Source of the DNA: Bacteroidota bacterium
GTDB lineage: Bacteria > Bacteroidota > Rhodothermia > JANXDC01
Assembly (NCBI GenBank): GCA_025998875.1
Contig: AP024675.1
Location: 1,337,549 to 1,401,548 of the forward strand
Reading direction: 5' to 3'
Length of the DNA: 64,000 bases
Position 1 is the first letter of the stretch. Each line of letters opens with the position of its first letter. This document shows, one piece after another, positions 35,213-44,374 of this stretch. The position numbers were made by a program, and so were the translations under genes. The notes under the pieces were generated by a model, which searched no databases, was not told the origin of the DNA, and saw only the letters and a program-made list of their open reading frames with translations.

Positions 35213-36615
35213 AGTCCCTCTCCCCGCTGGATCTCTTCTGCGTAGGCGCTTACCTCTGCTGGTTGCTTTTTCGGGGTCTGTGGCGTCTGCGGGCGCGCAG
35301 CGAAGATGTGACCGATTTTCTGCTCGCCGGTCGGTCTCTGACTGCGCCCGCCTTCGTGGCTACGCTCGTTTCGACCTGGTACGGGGGTATCCTCGGGGTT
35401 GGCGAATATGCGTATCGATACGGAATCTCCCAGTGGGTCGTCTTCGGCCTGCCCTACTATCTCTTCGCGCTGCTGTTCGCCGGCCTGTTCGTGGAGCCTA
35501 TCTGGCGTGGGAGGGCCCTTTCTCTGTCCGATCGCCTGCGTCAGGTGTACGGACCGGCCGCAGGGCTTGTGGGGGCGCTTTGGAGCGCTGTGCTCTGTAG
35601 TCCCGCTCCGTATGTGTTCATGTTGGGTCTGCTGGTGCAGGTCCTGACCGGGATGTCCTTTTTCTGGTCGCTGTTTGCGGGCGTCCTGCTGTCCGGTCTT
35701 TACGTCTGGACCGGTGGGTTCCGGGCCGTGGTGCGCACGGATCGGTGGCAGTTCGGGCTCATGTACGTGGGTTTTGGCGTCCTTGTGGCCGTCTTGCTTA
35801 CGCAACATGGCAACCTTGCCTGGCTGCGTTCGGCCCTGCCCGCCGGACACTGGTCGTGGGATGGAGGCCAGGGGATCGGCTATGTGCTCGTATGGTTTTT
35901 CGTGGCGCTCTGGACGCTGGTCGATCCGGGTTTTCATCAGCGTGTGCTGGCCGCCAGATCTCCGCAGACGGCGCGCAAAGGGATACTGAGCGCCATTGGA
36001 TTCTGGATCCTCTTCGATGCGCTTACGACCACGGCCGGTCTGTACGCGCGCGCCCTGCTTCCGGATCTGGACCAGCCCCCGTTGGCCTATCCGGCTCTGG
36101 CCGATCGGGTACTGCCTTCGGGGCTGAGGGGGCTTTTCTGGGCGGGCATGCTGGCTACGATTATGTCCACGGTGGACAGCTACCTGTTGCTTTCGGCCCA
36201 GATGCTGGGCTGGGAGGTTCTGGGGCGCTGGCACAACCGGTGGAGTCCGGGGCGATATATACGCCTGGGGTTGCTGGGGACCGGGGTGCTGGCCTTCGGC
36301 ATCGCGCTCTGGGCTCCCGGAGTGGTGGCGATCTGGTACACGCTGGGGACTTTATTCGTTCCGGCCCTGTTGGTGCCCACGGTGGCCGCCTATGCCCCGA
36401 GCGGGCACCTGAGCCGGGGGGCCGTGCTCATGATCCTGCTCGGGGCCCCTTTATGGGCGTCGCTCTGGATGGGGTTGGCCCGAACGTCGGACGGATACTG
36501 GCTGGGGCTGGAGCCCATGTATCCCGGCCTGATCTGGGCCCTGTTGGTCGCCGCGGCCGATCGGGTGCGCCGTGGTCAGGGCTTCCGTTCCCGGCACCGG
36601 AGGATCTCCTCGTAA
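35209..36615 (+). CDS. Sodium:solute symporter (SSS family), candidate inner-membrane thiamine transporter
   Basis: 468 residues with about 12-13 membrane helices. SSS-family hallmarks: VTDFLLAGRSLTAPAFVATLVSTWYGG (helix 1-2), WTLVDPGFHQRVLAARSP and FWAGMLATIMSTVDSYLLLSAQML (the sodium-site helix). It overlaps the thiamine diphosphokinase gene by 4 nt and follows a TPP-regulated receptor, so the substrate is probably thiamine, in the position usually filled by PnuT in Bacteroidota. That substrate is inferred from context alone. The 3' end overlaps the convergent rsmA by 40 nt. Confidence 0.85.
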   Translation: MKSLSPLDLFCVGAYLCWLLFRGLWRLRARSEDVTDFLLAGRSLTAPAFVATLVSTWYGGILGVGEYAYRYGISQWVVFGLPYYLFALLFAGLFVEPIWRGRALSLSDRLRQVYGPAAGLVGALWSAVLCSPAPYVFMLGLLVQVLTGMSFFWSLFAGVLLSGLYVWTGGFRAVVRTDRWQFGLMYVGFGVLVAVLLTQHGNLAWLRSALPAGHWSWDGGQGIGYVLVWFFVALWTLVDPGFHQRVLAARSPQTARKGILSAIGFWILFDALTTTAGLYARALLPDLDQPPLAYPALADRVLPSGLRGLFWAGMLATIMSTVDSYLLLSAQMLGWEVLGRWHNRWSPGRYIRLGLLGTGVLAFGIALWAPGVVAIWYTLGTLFVPALLVPTVAAYAPSGHLSRGAVLMILLGAPLWASLWMGLARTSDGYWLGLEPMYPGLIWALLVAAADRVRRGQGFRSRHRRISS

Positions 36616-37388
36616 GCCAAAGCCATCTCCAGAAAGATCTCCGGGGGGAGCTCTTCGGCCCGATATCCGCCCCATCGTGCCAGGAGTTCCTCTGGCAGGG
36701 GCGGATCGAGGCGCTTGAAGTTGTTGCGCAGGGTTTTGCGCCGTTGTCCGAAGGCCCTGCGCAGCAGATGCTCGATCGTCTGATCGGCTACCGGTAGCGG
36801 GGGGCGGTCGAAGAGCAGGCGTACCACGGCGCTCTCCACCTCGGGTGGGGGATAAAACGCCCCGGGAGCCACCCGCAGGCACAGACTCGGCCGGCTCCAG
36901 AGCTGGGCCAACACGCTCAGGGTTCCGTAGCTTTTCCGACCCGGCACGGAGACCAGGCGTTCGGCCACCTCCCGTTGTAGCATGAATACGGCCGCCTGCA
37001 GGCGGTTTCGCAGCCGGAGCGCGGTGCGGATCAGGTATCCGCTCAGGTAATAAGGCAGGTTGCCGCACAAAATCACACGTCCCCCGTGCTCCCCGAGCAG
37101 GGATTCCCAGTCCAGACGCCGCACGTCCAGATGCCGTACGTCCAGCTCCGGAAACAAGTGGCGCAGATGGGCCACCGCTTCGGCATCGACTTCTACAGCG
37201 GTCACCTGCGGGGTGCGCTCCAGGAGCCATCGGGTCAGGGAGCCCGTTCCCGGTCCAATTTCGATGATCCGATCGCCGGGCTTGGCTTCCGTGAGCGCGG
37301 CGATGCGACGGGCCAGCTCCGCATCGCGGAGAAAATGCTGGCCCCAGCGCTTGCGAGGCTTCCAGGAGGGAAGAAAGTCGGGTTTCAC
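36576..37388 (-). CDS. rsmA: 16S rRNA dimethyladenosine transferase RsmA/KsgA
   Basis: 270 residues. KRWGQHFLRD at the N-terminus, SAM motif IIEIGPGTGSLTRWLL, catalytic NLPYYLS, and FYPPPEVESAVV plus AFGQRRKTLRNNF in the C-terminal domain. It dimethylates two adjacent adenines in helix 45 of 16S rRNA late in 30S assembly. It overlaps rlmD by 4 nt, so two rRNA methyltransferases are coupled. Confidence 0.95.
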   Translation of the reverse strand: MKPDFLPSWKPRKRWGQHFLRDAELARRIAALTEAKPGDRIIEIGPGTGSLTRWLLERTPQVTAVEVDAEAVAHLRHLFPELDVRHLDVRRLDWESLLGEHGGRVILCGNLPYYLSGYLIRTALRLRNRLQAAVFMLQREVAERLVSVPGRKSYGTLSVLAQLWSRPSLCLRVAPGAFYPPPEVESAVVRLLFDRPPLPVADQTIEHLLRRAFGQRRKTLRNNFKRLDPPLPEELLARWGGYRAEELPPEIFLEMALAYEEILRCRERKP

Positions 37389-38794
37389 AGGCGGCGAAGA
37401 CGCACCACGGTTTCGATATGGTAGGTGTGCGGAAACATGTCTACAGGCTGGATGACCTCGATCCGATACCGGTCTATGAGCCCCTTGAGGTCCCGGGCTT
37501 GGGTGGCGGGATGACAGCTGACGTACAGAATGCGCTCCGGGGCCATGGTGCGCAGCAGGCGCACCACATCCGGGTGCATGCCCGATCGGGGAGGATCGGT
37601 CACCACCACGTCCGGCTTTCCGTACTGACTCAGCAAGGCTTCCGAAAGCACCTTCCGCACATCCCCGCAGAAGAAGCGCACGTTTTGGACCCCATTGAGG
37701 CGGGCGTTCTCTTCGGCATTTTGCACGGCTACGGGGACCTCTTCGATGCCGATGGCTTCCTGCACGAACGGGCTCAGGTAGATGGCGATCGTGCCGGCCC
37801 CGCAGTAGAGGTCATAGAGGCGGTCCGTAGGCCGAAATTCGCCCAGCTCGCGCAGGAGCTCGTAGAGCCGTTCGGCCTGTTCCGTGTTCGTCTGGAAGAA
37901 GGAATTGGCCGAGATCCGAAACCGGAAGGGGCCGATCTGCTCTTCGATATAGCCCGGGCCCAGGTATACACGCTCCCATTCTCCCCGGGCTACCTGAGCC
38001 GGACGCGTATTGATGTTGTTGACGAACGTGGTCACTTCAGGAAAATGTTCTCGGAGCCAGTCGGCCATCTCCTGCATGCGCTCGGGCTCGTCGGTGTGCG
38101 TGACCAGGTTGACCAGCACCTGCCCGGTGCGCAGACCAAAACGCAGCACGAGATTGCGCAGATATCCTGCCTGCTTGTGGGGATCGTAAATAGACCAGCC
38201 CCGGCTGCGCGCATACTGGCCAATGGCCTGCAGGAGTCGGTTGCCGATCTCGGGGGCCAGCCAGCAGCGCTCCAGATGCAACACCCGATCGTAGCGGCCG
38301 GGTAGATGAAAGCCGAGGGCGAAATCCCGATCCAGCACCTCGCCCGTGGCGATCTCTTTGGGCAGAAGCCATCGGCGGGGGGAGAAGGAGAATTCCAGCT
38401 TGTTTCGGTACCCGAAGAGGCGCTCGGCCCCGATGGGCGGCGCTACTTCGGGGAGCTGGGTAAGCCCACCCAGATGAACGAAAAGCTCCCGGACGAGCTC
38501 CCGTTTGTAGGCCAGCTGCGCCTCATAGCGTACATGTTGCCAGGAGCAACCGCCGCAGGTGCCGAAGTAGGGGCAGGGGGGATCGACCCGGTCCGGAGAG
38601 GGGCGCAGGACCTCTATCGGGATGGCTTCGGCGTACTGAGAACGGATTTTGGTGGGGCGAACCCGAAGCCGATCCCCGGGCACGCCCCGGGGCACGAAGA
38701 CGATACGGCCGTCGAGCCGGGCCAGCCCTTTGCCCTCGAAAGCGGGCTTTTCGATATCCAGGATCCATTCCAGAGGGACGGATCGGGAAGTCAT
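37385..38794 (-). CDS. rlmD: 23S rRNA (uracil-C5)-methyltransferase, RlmD/RumA type
   Basis: 469 residues. N-terminal TRAM domain (about 5-65), iron-sulfur cysteines C74, C80 and C83 in CPYFGTCGGC with a fourth in LERCWLA, SAM motif LYDLYCGAGTIAIYL, DPPRSGMHPD and the nucleophile region YVSCHPATQARD. It methylates C5 of a uracil in 23S rRNA (U1939 in E. coli); related enzymes act at U747 or on tRNA U54, so the exact site is provisional. It ends inside rsmA. Confidence 0.9.
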   Translation of the reverse strand: MTSRSVPLEWILDIEKPAFEGKGLARLDGRIVFVPRGVPGDRLRVRPTKIRSQYAEAIPIEVLRPSPDRVDPPCPYFGTCGGCSWQHVRYEAQLAYKRELVRELFVHLGGLTQLPEVAPPIGAERLFGYRNKLEFSFSPRRWLLPKEIATGEVLDRDFALGFHLPGRYDRVLHLERCWLAPEIGNRLLQAIGQYARSRGWSIYDPHKQAGYLRNLVLRFGLRTGQVLVNLVTHTDEPERMQEMADWLREHFPEVTTFVNNINTRPAQVARGEWERVYLGPGYIEEQIGPFRFRISANSFFQTNTEQAERLYELLRELGEFRPTDRLYDLYCGAGTIAIYLSPFVQEAIGIEEVPVAVQNAEENARLNGVQNVRFFCGDVRKVLSEALLSQYGKPDVVVTDPPRSGMHPDVVRLLRTMAPERILYVSCHPATQARDLKGLIDRYRIEVIQPVDMFPHTYHIETVVRLRRL

Positions 38795-38796
38795 GG

Positions 38797-39351
38797 CTAT
38801 TGCGGTATCAGGAGCTGGAGGGCCGTAATCGGCCCCTGGAGTTCCTGCAGCCTGCCCAGGAGCGCTACCACTTGGGCGCTCAGATGTTCGGCCATCGCGG
38901 CGTAGAATTTACTCGTCAAGCCGGGCCTGCGGATGCGCAGCGCCTCCAGATCAGGCCGGAACAGGCAGAGCGTATGCACCTCATCTACAGCGATCGCGGT
39001 GAAAAAGCGGCGGTAGGGGCCGAAGAGGGTCAGTTCCCCGAAGAACTGGCCTGCGCCCAGGGTGGCCACATCCTGAGGCCCGCTTTCCGGCACGTGCACG
39101 AGCAACTCCACCGTGCCGCGGGTGATCAGATACATCCCCAGACCGGGATCTCCCTGATGATAGATGACCTCGCCCGGGGCGAAACAACGGAAATGGCCGC
39201 TGTAGGCCAGCTCTCGCCGCTCCTCCTGAGATAGGCGACCCAGTACGGGGGCGCGTTCCAGGGCGGAGATGGCCTCCTGGATTTCCGGTGGGTCTTCTGA
39301 GCGGAGCCAACCGCTCATGTGCCGGTAGAAGGAAAATCGGAACATAGCCAT
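38797..39351 (-). CDS. Cyclic-nucleotide-binding domain protein (Crp-like sensor domain only)
   Basis: 184 residues. The cNMP-binding roll spans about 30-145 (YSGHFRCFAPGEVIYHQGD, GMYLITRGTVELLV, GAGQFFGELTLFGPYRRFFTAIA); the phosphate-binding GE pair is present and the usual arginine a few residues on appears as RR. The C-terminal 40 residues are helical; I see no helix-turn-helix, so it is not an obvious transcription factor. ATG at 39351 or 39345. It stands 2 nt before rlmD. Confidence 0.78.
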   Translation of the reverse strand: MAMFRFSFYRHMSGWLRSEDPPEIQEAISALERAPVLGRLSQEERRELAYSGHFRCFAPGEVIYHQGDPGLGMYLITRGTVELLVHVPESGPQDVATLGAGQFFGELTLFGPYRRFFTAIAVDEVHTLCLFRPDLEALRIRRPGLTSKFYAAMAEHLSAQVVALLGRLQELQGPITALQLLIPQ

Positions 39352-39377
39352 TCCAGGAACATCGGCCCAACACGCTA

Positions 39378-39385
39378 CAAAGGTA
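39378..39385 (-). promoter_or_regulatory. TAnnTTTG-type -7 box of the cNMP-binding/rlmD/rsmA operon
   Basis: The minus strand reads TACCTTTG, a perfect -7 consensus match about 27 nt before the first start codon of the three-gene operon. Confidence 0.45.
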
Positions 39386-39397
39386 GCCGCTTTTCCC

Positions 39398-41713
39398 CTA
39401 AAAGGCCTGCCCTAAACCCAGATGGAGCGTCCACCACAGGCCTTTTTTCCCCTCCGAGGGGGAGGGCAACCATCCTCTTCCCAGCGCCGGATCATAAAGG
39501 CGAAGGGCCCAGTCGAGGCGGAAGATCACATAGGTCCAGTCCAGACGCAGGCCCGGCCCCACCCCCCAGGCCAGTTCCCCGAGGGATTGGGGAAAACGGA
39601 ACCGGCCTGCCTCCGGACCCGGATTGCGGGGGCCATACCAGACATTGCCTACATCGGAGAAAAGGGCCAGTTGCCAGTTGGCTGCTAGAAAGTTTCTCAG
39701 CACCTCGAGGCGCCATTCCAGGCTGCCCTCCAGTTTGATGTCTGCGCCCGTGGCCTGAAGGCTTTTCTGGCTCAGCCGTCCGGGACCCAGCTGGCGGAAC
39801 CCCCATCCCCGCACGCTCGTCGGCCCCCCGCCGAAGAAGCGGCTCTCAAAGGGCAGGGTAGGTTGTTGGCCGAATGGGAGGCCAAAGCCGACGAGCACCT
39901 TCCAGCCCCAGCTGGATCGGTCGGATAAGGCATAATAGCGACGCACATCAAGCTGGGCTTTTACATATGGACTGTAACCGAGCCGTCTCCCCGGGCTGGG
40001 TAGAGATCCTTCCGTTTTTCCCGGCGTGTATATCCAGCGGTCCAGCGCCCACGGCAGCAGGCCCCCAATCTCGGCCAGGGCTTCCAGATAAAGGCCCGTA
40101 CGTCGGGTAAGCAGGTTGGCCGTGATCCATCGGTGTGTCCAGCGCGTGGCGGAGTTCACATAGGGGCGATAGCTCTCCAGCACGGGCACCACGGCCAGGG
40201 TATCCAGTCCCGCCAGGAAGTTCTGGCGAAATCCGCGCAGCGTATCCACATCCGACCAGAGCAGTTCCAGCAGATCGAGCTGACTGGAGCGCACGCGGCT
40301 GTGTTGCAGGTTGCTCTGGTAGCGCACCGCCCAGCGGGGCCAGATGCGGTATTCTCGTTGCTGGGCCAAGAGGGCGGAGATTTCCAGGATCGTGCGCACC
40401 TGCAACAGCTCACTCTCCCGTCGCCGGTGCAGGGGGAAGACGAAGTACGGGACCTCCAGGCGGGCCTGGGCTTCGAGCTGCATGCGGTCGAAGAGGCCAA
40501 TGCGGCCCAGCGCGCCCCCGGATACGGAGGATTCCAGGCTCCCGTAGAGGCGCAGCCCCATCTGTTCCCCCTGGCCAAAGGCGTTCGTGTTCTGATATCC
40601 GATCCCGGAGCTGAAGCCAATGCCTTCCCGGCTGATGAAGCTGCCCTGGAGTTCGAGCTGGTGGCGCGCCAGGGTACGTATGTCGAGTCGAACGGGCAGA
40701 TACGTTTGTCCGGAGTCCGCCGGAGCGGGCAGGGATAATTCGGAAAACCCGGTCAGGGCCAGGTTATCGATGGCCTGTTTGGTGGCCATAAGCCGGGACC
40801 GATTGTACCAGGCACCGGGTTGGAAGCGAAGCTGACGCCACAGGCCGGAGGGGCGCAGAAACGGTTCTCCGATAAGCTCCATGCGCATCCGGTGCGGGCG
40901 ACCGTCCGGGGTGGTTTCCGCCGCTAGCCATACAGAGTCCATCCGGACCGAAGCCTCAGGGAGGGGACCTTCTACTCGAACCTCCACGTCCCCGATCCGA
41001 AATCGGGGTCCGGTCCGGATGCGCAGTTCCAGGCTGGCCGTATGCCTCTGGGAGTTCAGGGTTACGTAGGCTCGGATGCTGTCGAGGTTGGCCGCCGCAT
41101 AGCCGTGGTCATGTAGCCAGCTCAGGGCCCGATCCCGCTCCTCGAGCAGCAGGAGCTCATCGAGCGGACGTCCGGGCCGTAATGGACTTCGGGGGCGTCG
41201 AAGCAGGGCCTCCAGCTCCGGAGGGGCGCCCACGATGCGAATCTCCGACCAGGTCGTCCGAGGGCCCTCCCGGATGCGGAAAAGCACAGTAACCTGCGAG
41301 CGGGATCCGGGTCTGGATATATATTGCGTTTCTATGGAGGCAGATCGGAATCCCCGGCGCTCGTAGAACCGAAGGAGCGCCTTCCGATCGGCCTCGACAC
41401 GGGCGGTGTCCAGCAATCGAGGAGGTTCGCCGTTCTGCAGCAGGAAGCGGCGGAAAAACGGAGGAAGATGCCGGTTCTGGCCCAGTTGGTACATCCAGAG
41501 CCAGATCGGAAGACGGGGCCAGGGAAGGAAGTCCAGCAGGCGCCGATTGGAACGAGTCTGGATCAAGGGCAGCAGTTCCTCGTCGGAGAAGGTCTGGTTT
41601 CCCTCCAGGCGCACCTCGTAGATGAGCGGGGCCGGGGCGGGCTGCGCCAGGCCTGCCTGACCCTGCAGAAGGCACACCATAAGAAGAGCCGACCACCGCC
41701 ACTGCATACGCAT
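39398..41713 (-). CDS. Omp85/BamA-TamA family outer-membrane protein
   Basis: 771 residues. Signal peptide (MRMQWRWSALLMVCLLQGQAGLAQ), POTRA-like repeats (about 30-290: YEVRLEGNQTFSDEELLPLI, RALLRFYERRGFRSASI), then a 16-strand surface-antigen barrel with the loop-6 signature FFGGGPTSVRGWGF and a terminal Phe (GLGQAF). Omp85 proteins insert or translocate proteins at the outer membrane. The many substitutions relative to BamA suggest a TamA-like or secondary paralogue rather than the essential BamA. Start at 41713 or 41707. The 193-nt divergent region to the M23 gene shows only weak promoter-like AT tracts. Confidence 0.85.
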   Translation of the reverse strand: MRMQWRWSALLMVCLLQGQAGLAQPAPAPLIYEVRLEGNQTFSDEELLPLIQTRSNRRLLDFLPWPRLPIWLWMYQLGQNRHLPPFFRRFLLQNGEPPRLLDTARVEADRKALLRFYERRGFRSASIETQYISRPGSRSQVTVLFRIREGPRTTWSEIRIVGAPPELEALLRRPRSPLRPGRPLDELLLLEERDRALSWLHDHGYAAANLDSIRAYVTLNSQRHTASLELRIRTGPRFRIGDVEVRVEGPLPEASVRMDSVWLAAETTPDGRPHRMRMELIGEPFLRPSGLWRQLRFQPGAWYNRSRLMATKQAIDNLALTGFSELSLPAPADSGQTYLPVRLDIRTLARHQLELQGSFISREGIGFSSGIGYQNTNAFGQGEQMGLRLYGSLESSVSGGALGRIGLFDRMQLEAQARLEVPYFVFPLHRRRESELLQVRTILEISALLAQQREYRIWPRWAVRYQSNLQHSRVRSSQLDLLELLWSDVDTLRGFRQNFLAGLDTLAVVPVLESYRPYVNSATRWTHRWITANLLTRRTGLYLEALAEIGGLLPWALDRWIYTPGKTEGSLPSPGRRLGYSPYVKAQLDVRRYYALSDRSSWGWKVLVGFGLPFGQQPTLPFESRFFGGGPTSVRGWGFRQLGPGRLSQKSLQATGADIKLEGSLEWRLEVLRNFLAANWQLALFSDVGNVWYGPRNPGPEAGRFRFPQSLGELAWGVGPGLRLDWTYVIFRLDWALRLYDPALGRGWLPSPSEGKKGLWWTLHLGLGQAF

Positions 41714-41906
41714 GCCGCCTGTTTCGCGGCCGGAAAAATACGCCTCCGGAAGCCGGCGGGGAAAACCCCTTTGTGTGGGTGGGCGAACGTAAAAACTTGA
41801 CCCCTTAGTCTGCGTGCCTGTATTTTCCTTGCCGCTTGCAGGGGCCGGAGGTGCCCGCATCTCCGGAATGCATCGCAGGGGTGCCATAAGGGGAAAGGAG
41901 AAGGGC

Positions 41907-42875
41907 ATGCACCGACGACTCTTCGTCTACGATGAGCAGTCGTGCTCTTTTGTGGAGGCTGGCTTCTCACCCACCCGTCGATACGTCGCCTTTCTGGGTT
42001 TTTTCCTTCTGGGTGCGGTTCTGAGCGCGCTAATCCTGTGGCTGTTGAGCCCCGTTCTGGGCACGCCGGCCGAAACGGCGCTGCGTGCCGAAAACGAGGC
42101 TCTCCGTCGGCAAATGGAGCAGACGCAGGATCGCATCCAGTCCTTGCAGGCGCGTCTGGAGGAGCTGGTGCGTCGGGATGAGGAGCTCTACCGAGTTCTT
42201 CTGGGGGCCAGACCTGTGGATCCGGAGGTGCGCCAGGCGGCCGTAGGAGGGGCGGAGGCGTATCGGTTTCTGAACGTTTTTTCCTCCCCCGCGGCGGCCG
42301 CGCTGCGTCAGACGTTGAAGCGGCTCGATCAGCTGGAACGGCAAATCCAGCTTCAGCAGCACAGTTTCGCCGAACTGCGCCGGCTCCTTCAGGAACGGGA
42401 AAAGCTTCTGCCCGCACTGCCGGCCATTGTGCCCGTGCAGGGGACGTTGGTGAGCGGTTTCGGTCGGCGTTTCCACCCCATTTTGCGCATCGTGCGCGAT
42501 CACGAAGGGGTGGATTTCATCGCCCCGCCGGGCACCCCCGTATACGCCACCGGAGACGGCATCGTGCTCCGGGCAGAAACCGGAGGGGGGTACGGCAACC
42601 ACATCGTCATCGAGCACGGCTTCGGTTACACCACGCTCTACGGGCATTTGCGCGCTTTTGCCCCCGGCATGCGCCCGGGCCGGCGTGTAAAGCGTGGGGA
42701 GGTGATCGGCTATATCGGCAATACGGGTTTGTCGACCGGGCCGCATCTGCACTACGAGGTGCGCCGTTTCGATCGCCCTCTGAACCCGTTGCACTTTTTC
42801 CTGGCCGATATTTCTCCGGCCCGCTATCAGGCCCTCCGGGAGGCGGCCGAGCGCAGTCGGCTGTCGCTGGATTAG
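41907..42875 (+). CDS. M23-family peptidoglycan endopeptidase, membrane-anchored
   Basis: 322 residues. One membrane helix (about 28-48), a coiled coil (55-95 and 125-160), then the LytM domain: SGFGRRFHPI, DHEGVDFIAPPGTPVYATGDGIV, GNHIVIEHGFGYTTLYGHL and GPHLHYEVR, which contain the zinc ligands HxxxD, H and HxH. It cleaves peptide cross-links or activates amidases in the periplasm. Such proteins with coiled coils (MepM/EnvC/NlpD type) are linked to cell division and elongation. AAAGGAG precedes the ATG at 41907. Confidence 0.92.
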   Translation: MHRRLFVYDEQSCSFVEAGFSPTRRYVAFLGFFLLGAVLSALILWLLSPVLGTPAETALRAENEALRRQMEQTQDRIQSLQARLEELVRRDEELYRVLLGARPVDPEVRQAAVGGAEAYRFLNVFSSPAAAALRQTLKRLDQLERQIQLQQHSFAELRRLLQEREKLLPALPAIVPVQGTLVSGFGRRFHPILRIVRDHEGVDFIAPPGTPVYATGDGIVLRAETGGGYGNHIVIEHGFGYTTLYGHLRAFAPGMRPGRRVKRGEVIGYIGNTGLSTGPHLHYEVRRFDRPLNPLHFFLADISPARYQALREAAERSRLSLD

Positions 42876-42906
42876 CGCCGCCTTGCGGCCCGGATCCTTC
42901 CGGACC

Positions 42907-42914
42907 TATATTCG
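42907..42914 (+). promoter_or_regulatory. -7 box of tRNA-Ser
   Basis: TATATTCG, one mismatch from TAnnTTTG, ends 4 nt before the first base of the mature tRNA. A TTGC 20 nt upstream may be the -33 element. The transcript would have almost no 5' leader. Confidence 0.4.
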
Positions 42915-42918
42915 CCCC

Positions 42919-43010
42919 GGAGAGGTGCCGGAGCGGTCGAACGGGGCGGTCTCGAAAACCGCTAGACCCCTTCCGGGGTCTCGAGGGTTCGAATCCCTCC
43001 CTCTCCGCCA
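42919..43010 (+). tRNA. tRNA-Ser(CGA)
   Basis: 92 nt including encoded CCA. Acceptor GGAGAGG/CCTCTCC, anticodon loop CTCGAAA with anticodon CGA (reads UCG), long variable arm GACCCCTTCCGGGGTC, and T loop GGTTCGAATCC. It stands alone between the M23 peptidase and NCS2 genes. Confidence 0.97.
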
Positions 43011-43015
43011 GTCGG

Positions 43016-43038
43016 GCGGCCCCAGGAGGCCGCTTTTT
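43016..43038 (+). terminator. Rho-independent terminator of tRNA-Ser
   Basis: Stem GCGGCC/GGCCGC with a 6-nt loop followed by TTTTT, starting 6 nt after the tRNA. The T-run ends at the stop of the convergent permease gene. Confidence 0.85.
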
Positions 43039-44345
43039 CAGTCTGCCCCCAGCCAGATGTAGCGGGCCACAAGCAGCAAGGCCAATACGTAGAGCACCCC
43101 GCTGACTGTGCGTCCCCGCCCCGAGAAGAGGTGCACGGCGGCGTAGGAGATGATGCCCCCTGCGATGCCGTGGGCGATGGAGTAGGTCAGGGGGATCAGG
43201 GCGATCGTCAGAAAGGCCGGTATGGCTTCTTCGTATCGTTGCCAGGGGATTTCCTCCACACCCCGCATCATGAAGGCGCCCACGAGCACAAGGGCCGGGG
43301 CGGTGGCGTACAGGGGGATAGCCTCAATCAAGGGGCCCAGAAAGAGGGCCAACAGAAAGCACAGGCTCACCACAACGGCCACCAGGCCCGTTCGGCCCCC
43401 CTCTTCGATTCCGGTGGCCGACTCCACATAGGCGGTAACCGTAGAGGTGCCCAGCAAAGCGCCCAGGGAGATCCCCACGGAGTCAGCCAGAAAAGCCCGA
43501 TCGGCGCGCGGCAGGTCTCCTCTTGCATCCAGAAATCCACCCAACCTGGCCAGTCCGATCAACGTGCCCGTGGCGTCGAGTATGCTCACGAACAGGAACG
43601 TAAAGACCACCGTGAGCAACCCCAGATCGAGCGCCCCCCGGATATCGAGCGCAAGAAAGGTCTCCGAGGGCCAGCGCGGCCAGTCCCATACCCGATTCGG
43701 CGGATCGGAAACGCCCAAGGCCCATCCCAGCGCGGTGGTAAAGAGAATGCCCAGCAGGATGGCCCCTGTAACGCGCCGGATGAGCAGGCTGGCCGTAAGC
43801 AGGAGCCCGATGAGGGCCAGCCAGGCGGTAGGCTCATGGAGCGGGCCCAGGCTCAGGCCCGTGGTGGCGCTGAAGACCACCAGCCCCGCGTTGTGTAGGC
43901 CGATGAGGGCCAGGAACAGTCCGATGCCCGTCATAATGGCCTGTTTGAGCGCCATGGGGATGCCCGTAACGAGCGCCCGGCGAAGGCCTAAGAGGGTCAG
44001 CAGCACAAAGAGGACTCCCTCAAGAAAGACCGCGCCCAGGGCCACAGGCCAGGGAACGCCCATAGTACGCACCACCGTGTAGGCGAAATACGCGTTGAGC
44101 CCCATTCCGGGGGCCAGCGCAAACGGATAGTTGGCTACAACGCCCATAAGCAGGGAGCCCAGGGCCGCAGCCAGCGCCGTGGCCACGAGCACATCCTGGC
44201 GGGGCATGCCCGCTTCCCCCAGAATCGCCGGGTTGACGAAGAGGATGTAGGCCATGGTAAGGAAAGTCGCCGCCCCGGCCCGCAGTTCCCTCCCCCAGGT
44301 TGTCGTCTCCCCATCGAGCCCGAAAAATCGGCCTATCGGCTTCAT
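43038..44345 (-). CDS. NCS2-family purine permease (AzgA/guanine-hypoxanthine type)
   Basis: 435 residues with 13-14 membrane segments. Start FGLDGETTTWGRELRAGAATFLTMAYILFVNP, then PGMGLNAYFAYTVV, the family block FVSILDATGTLIGLARLGGFLD and ESATGIEEGGRTGLVAVVV. This is the AzgA-like branch (guanine, hypoxanthine, adenine) rather than the uracil/xanthine branch. It imports purines with protons across the inner membrane. It follows the AtuA-like gene by 29 nt. Confidence 0.9.
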   Translation of the reverse strand: MKPIGRFFGLDGETTTWGRELRAGAATFLTMAYILFVNPAILGEAGMPRQDVLVATALAAALGSLLMGVVANYPFALAPGMGLNAYFAYTVVRTMGVPWPVALGAVFLEGVLFVLLTLLGLRRALVTGIPMALKQAIMTGIGLFLALIGLHNAGLVVFSATTGLSLGPLHEPTAWLALIGLLLTASLLIRRVTGAILLGILFTTALGWALGVSDPPNRVWDWPRWPSETFLALDIRGALDLGLLTVVFTFLFVSILDATGTLIGLARLGGFLDARGDLPRADRAFLADSVGISLGALLGTSTVTAYVESATGIEEGGRTGLVAVVVSLCFLLALFLGPLIEAIPLYATAPALVLVGAFMMRGVEEIPWQRYEEAIPAFLTIALIPLTYSIAHGIAGGIISYAAVHLFSGRGRTVSGVLYVLALLLVARYIWLGAD

Positions 44346-44374
44346 ACCCTAGAGCCCGGCACGTGGGCAACCGC

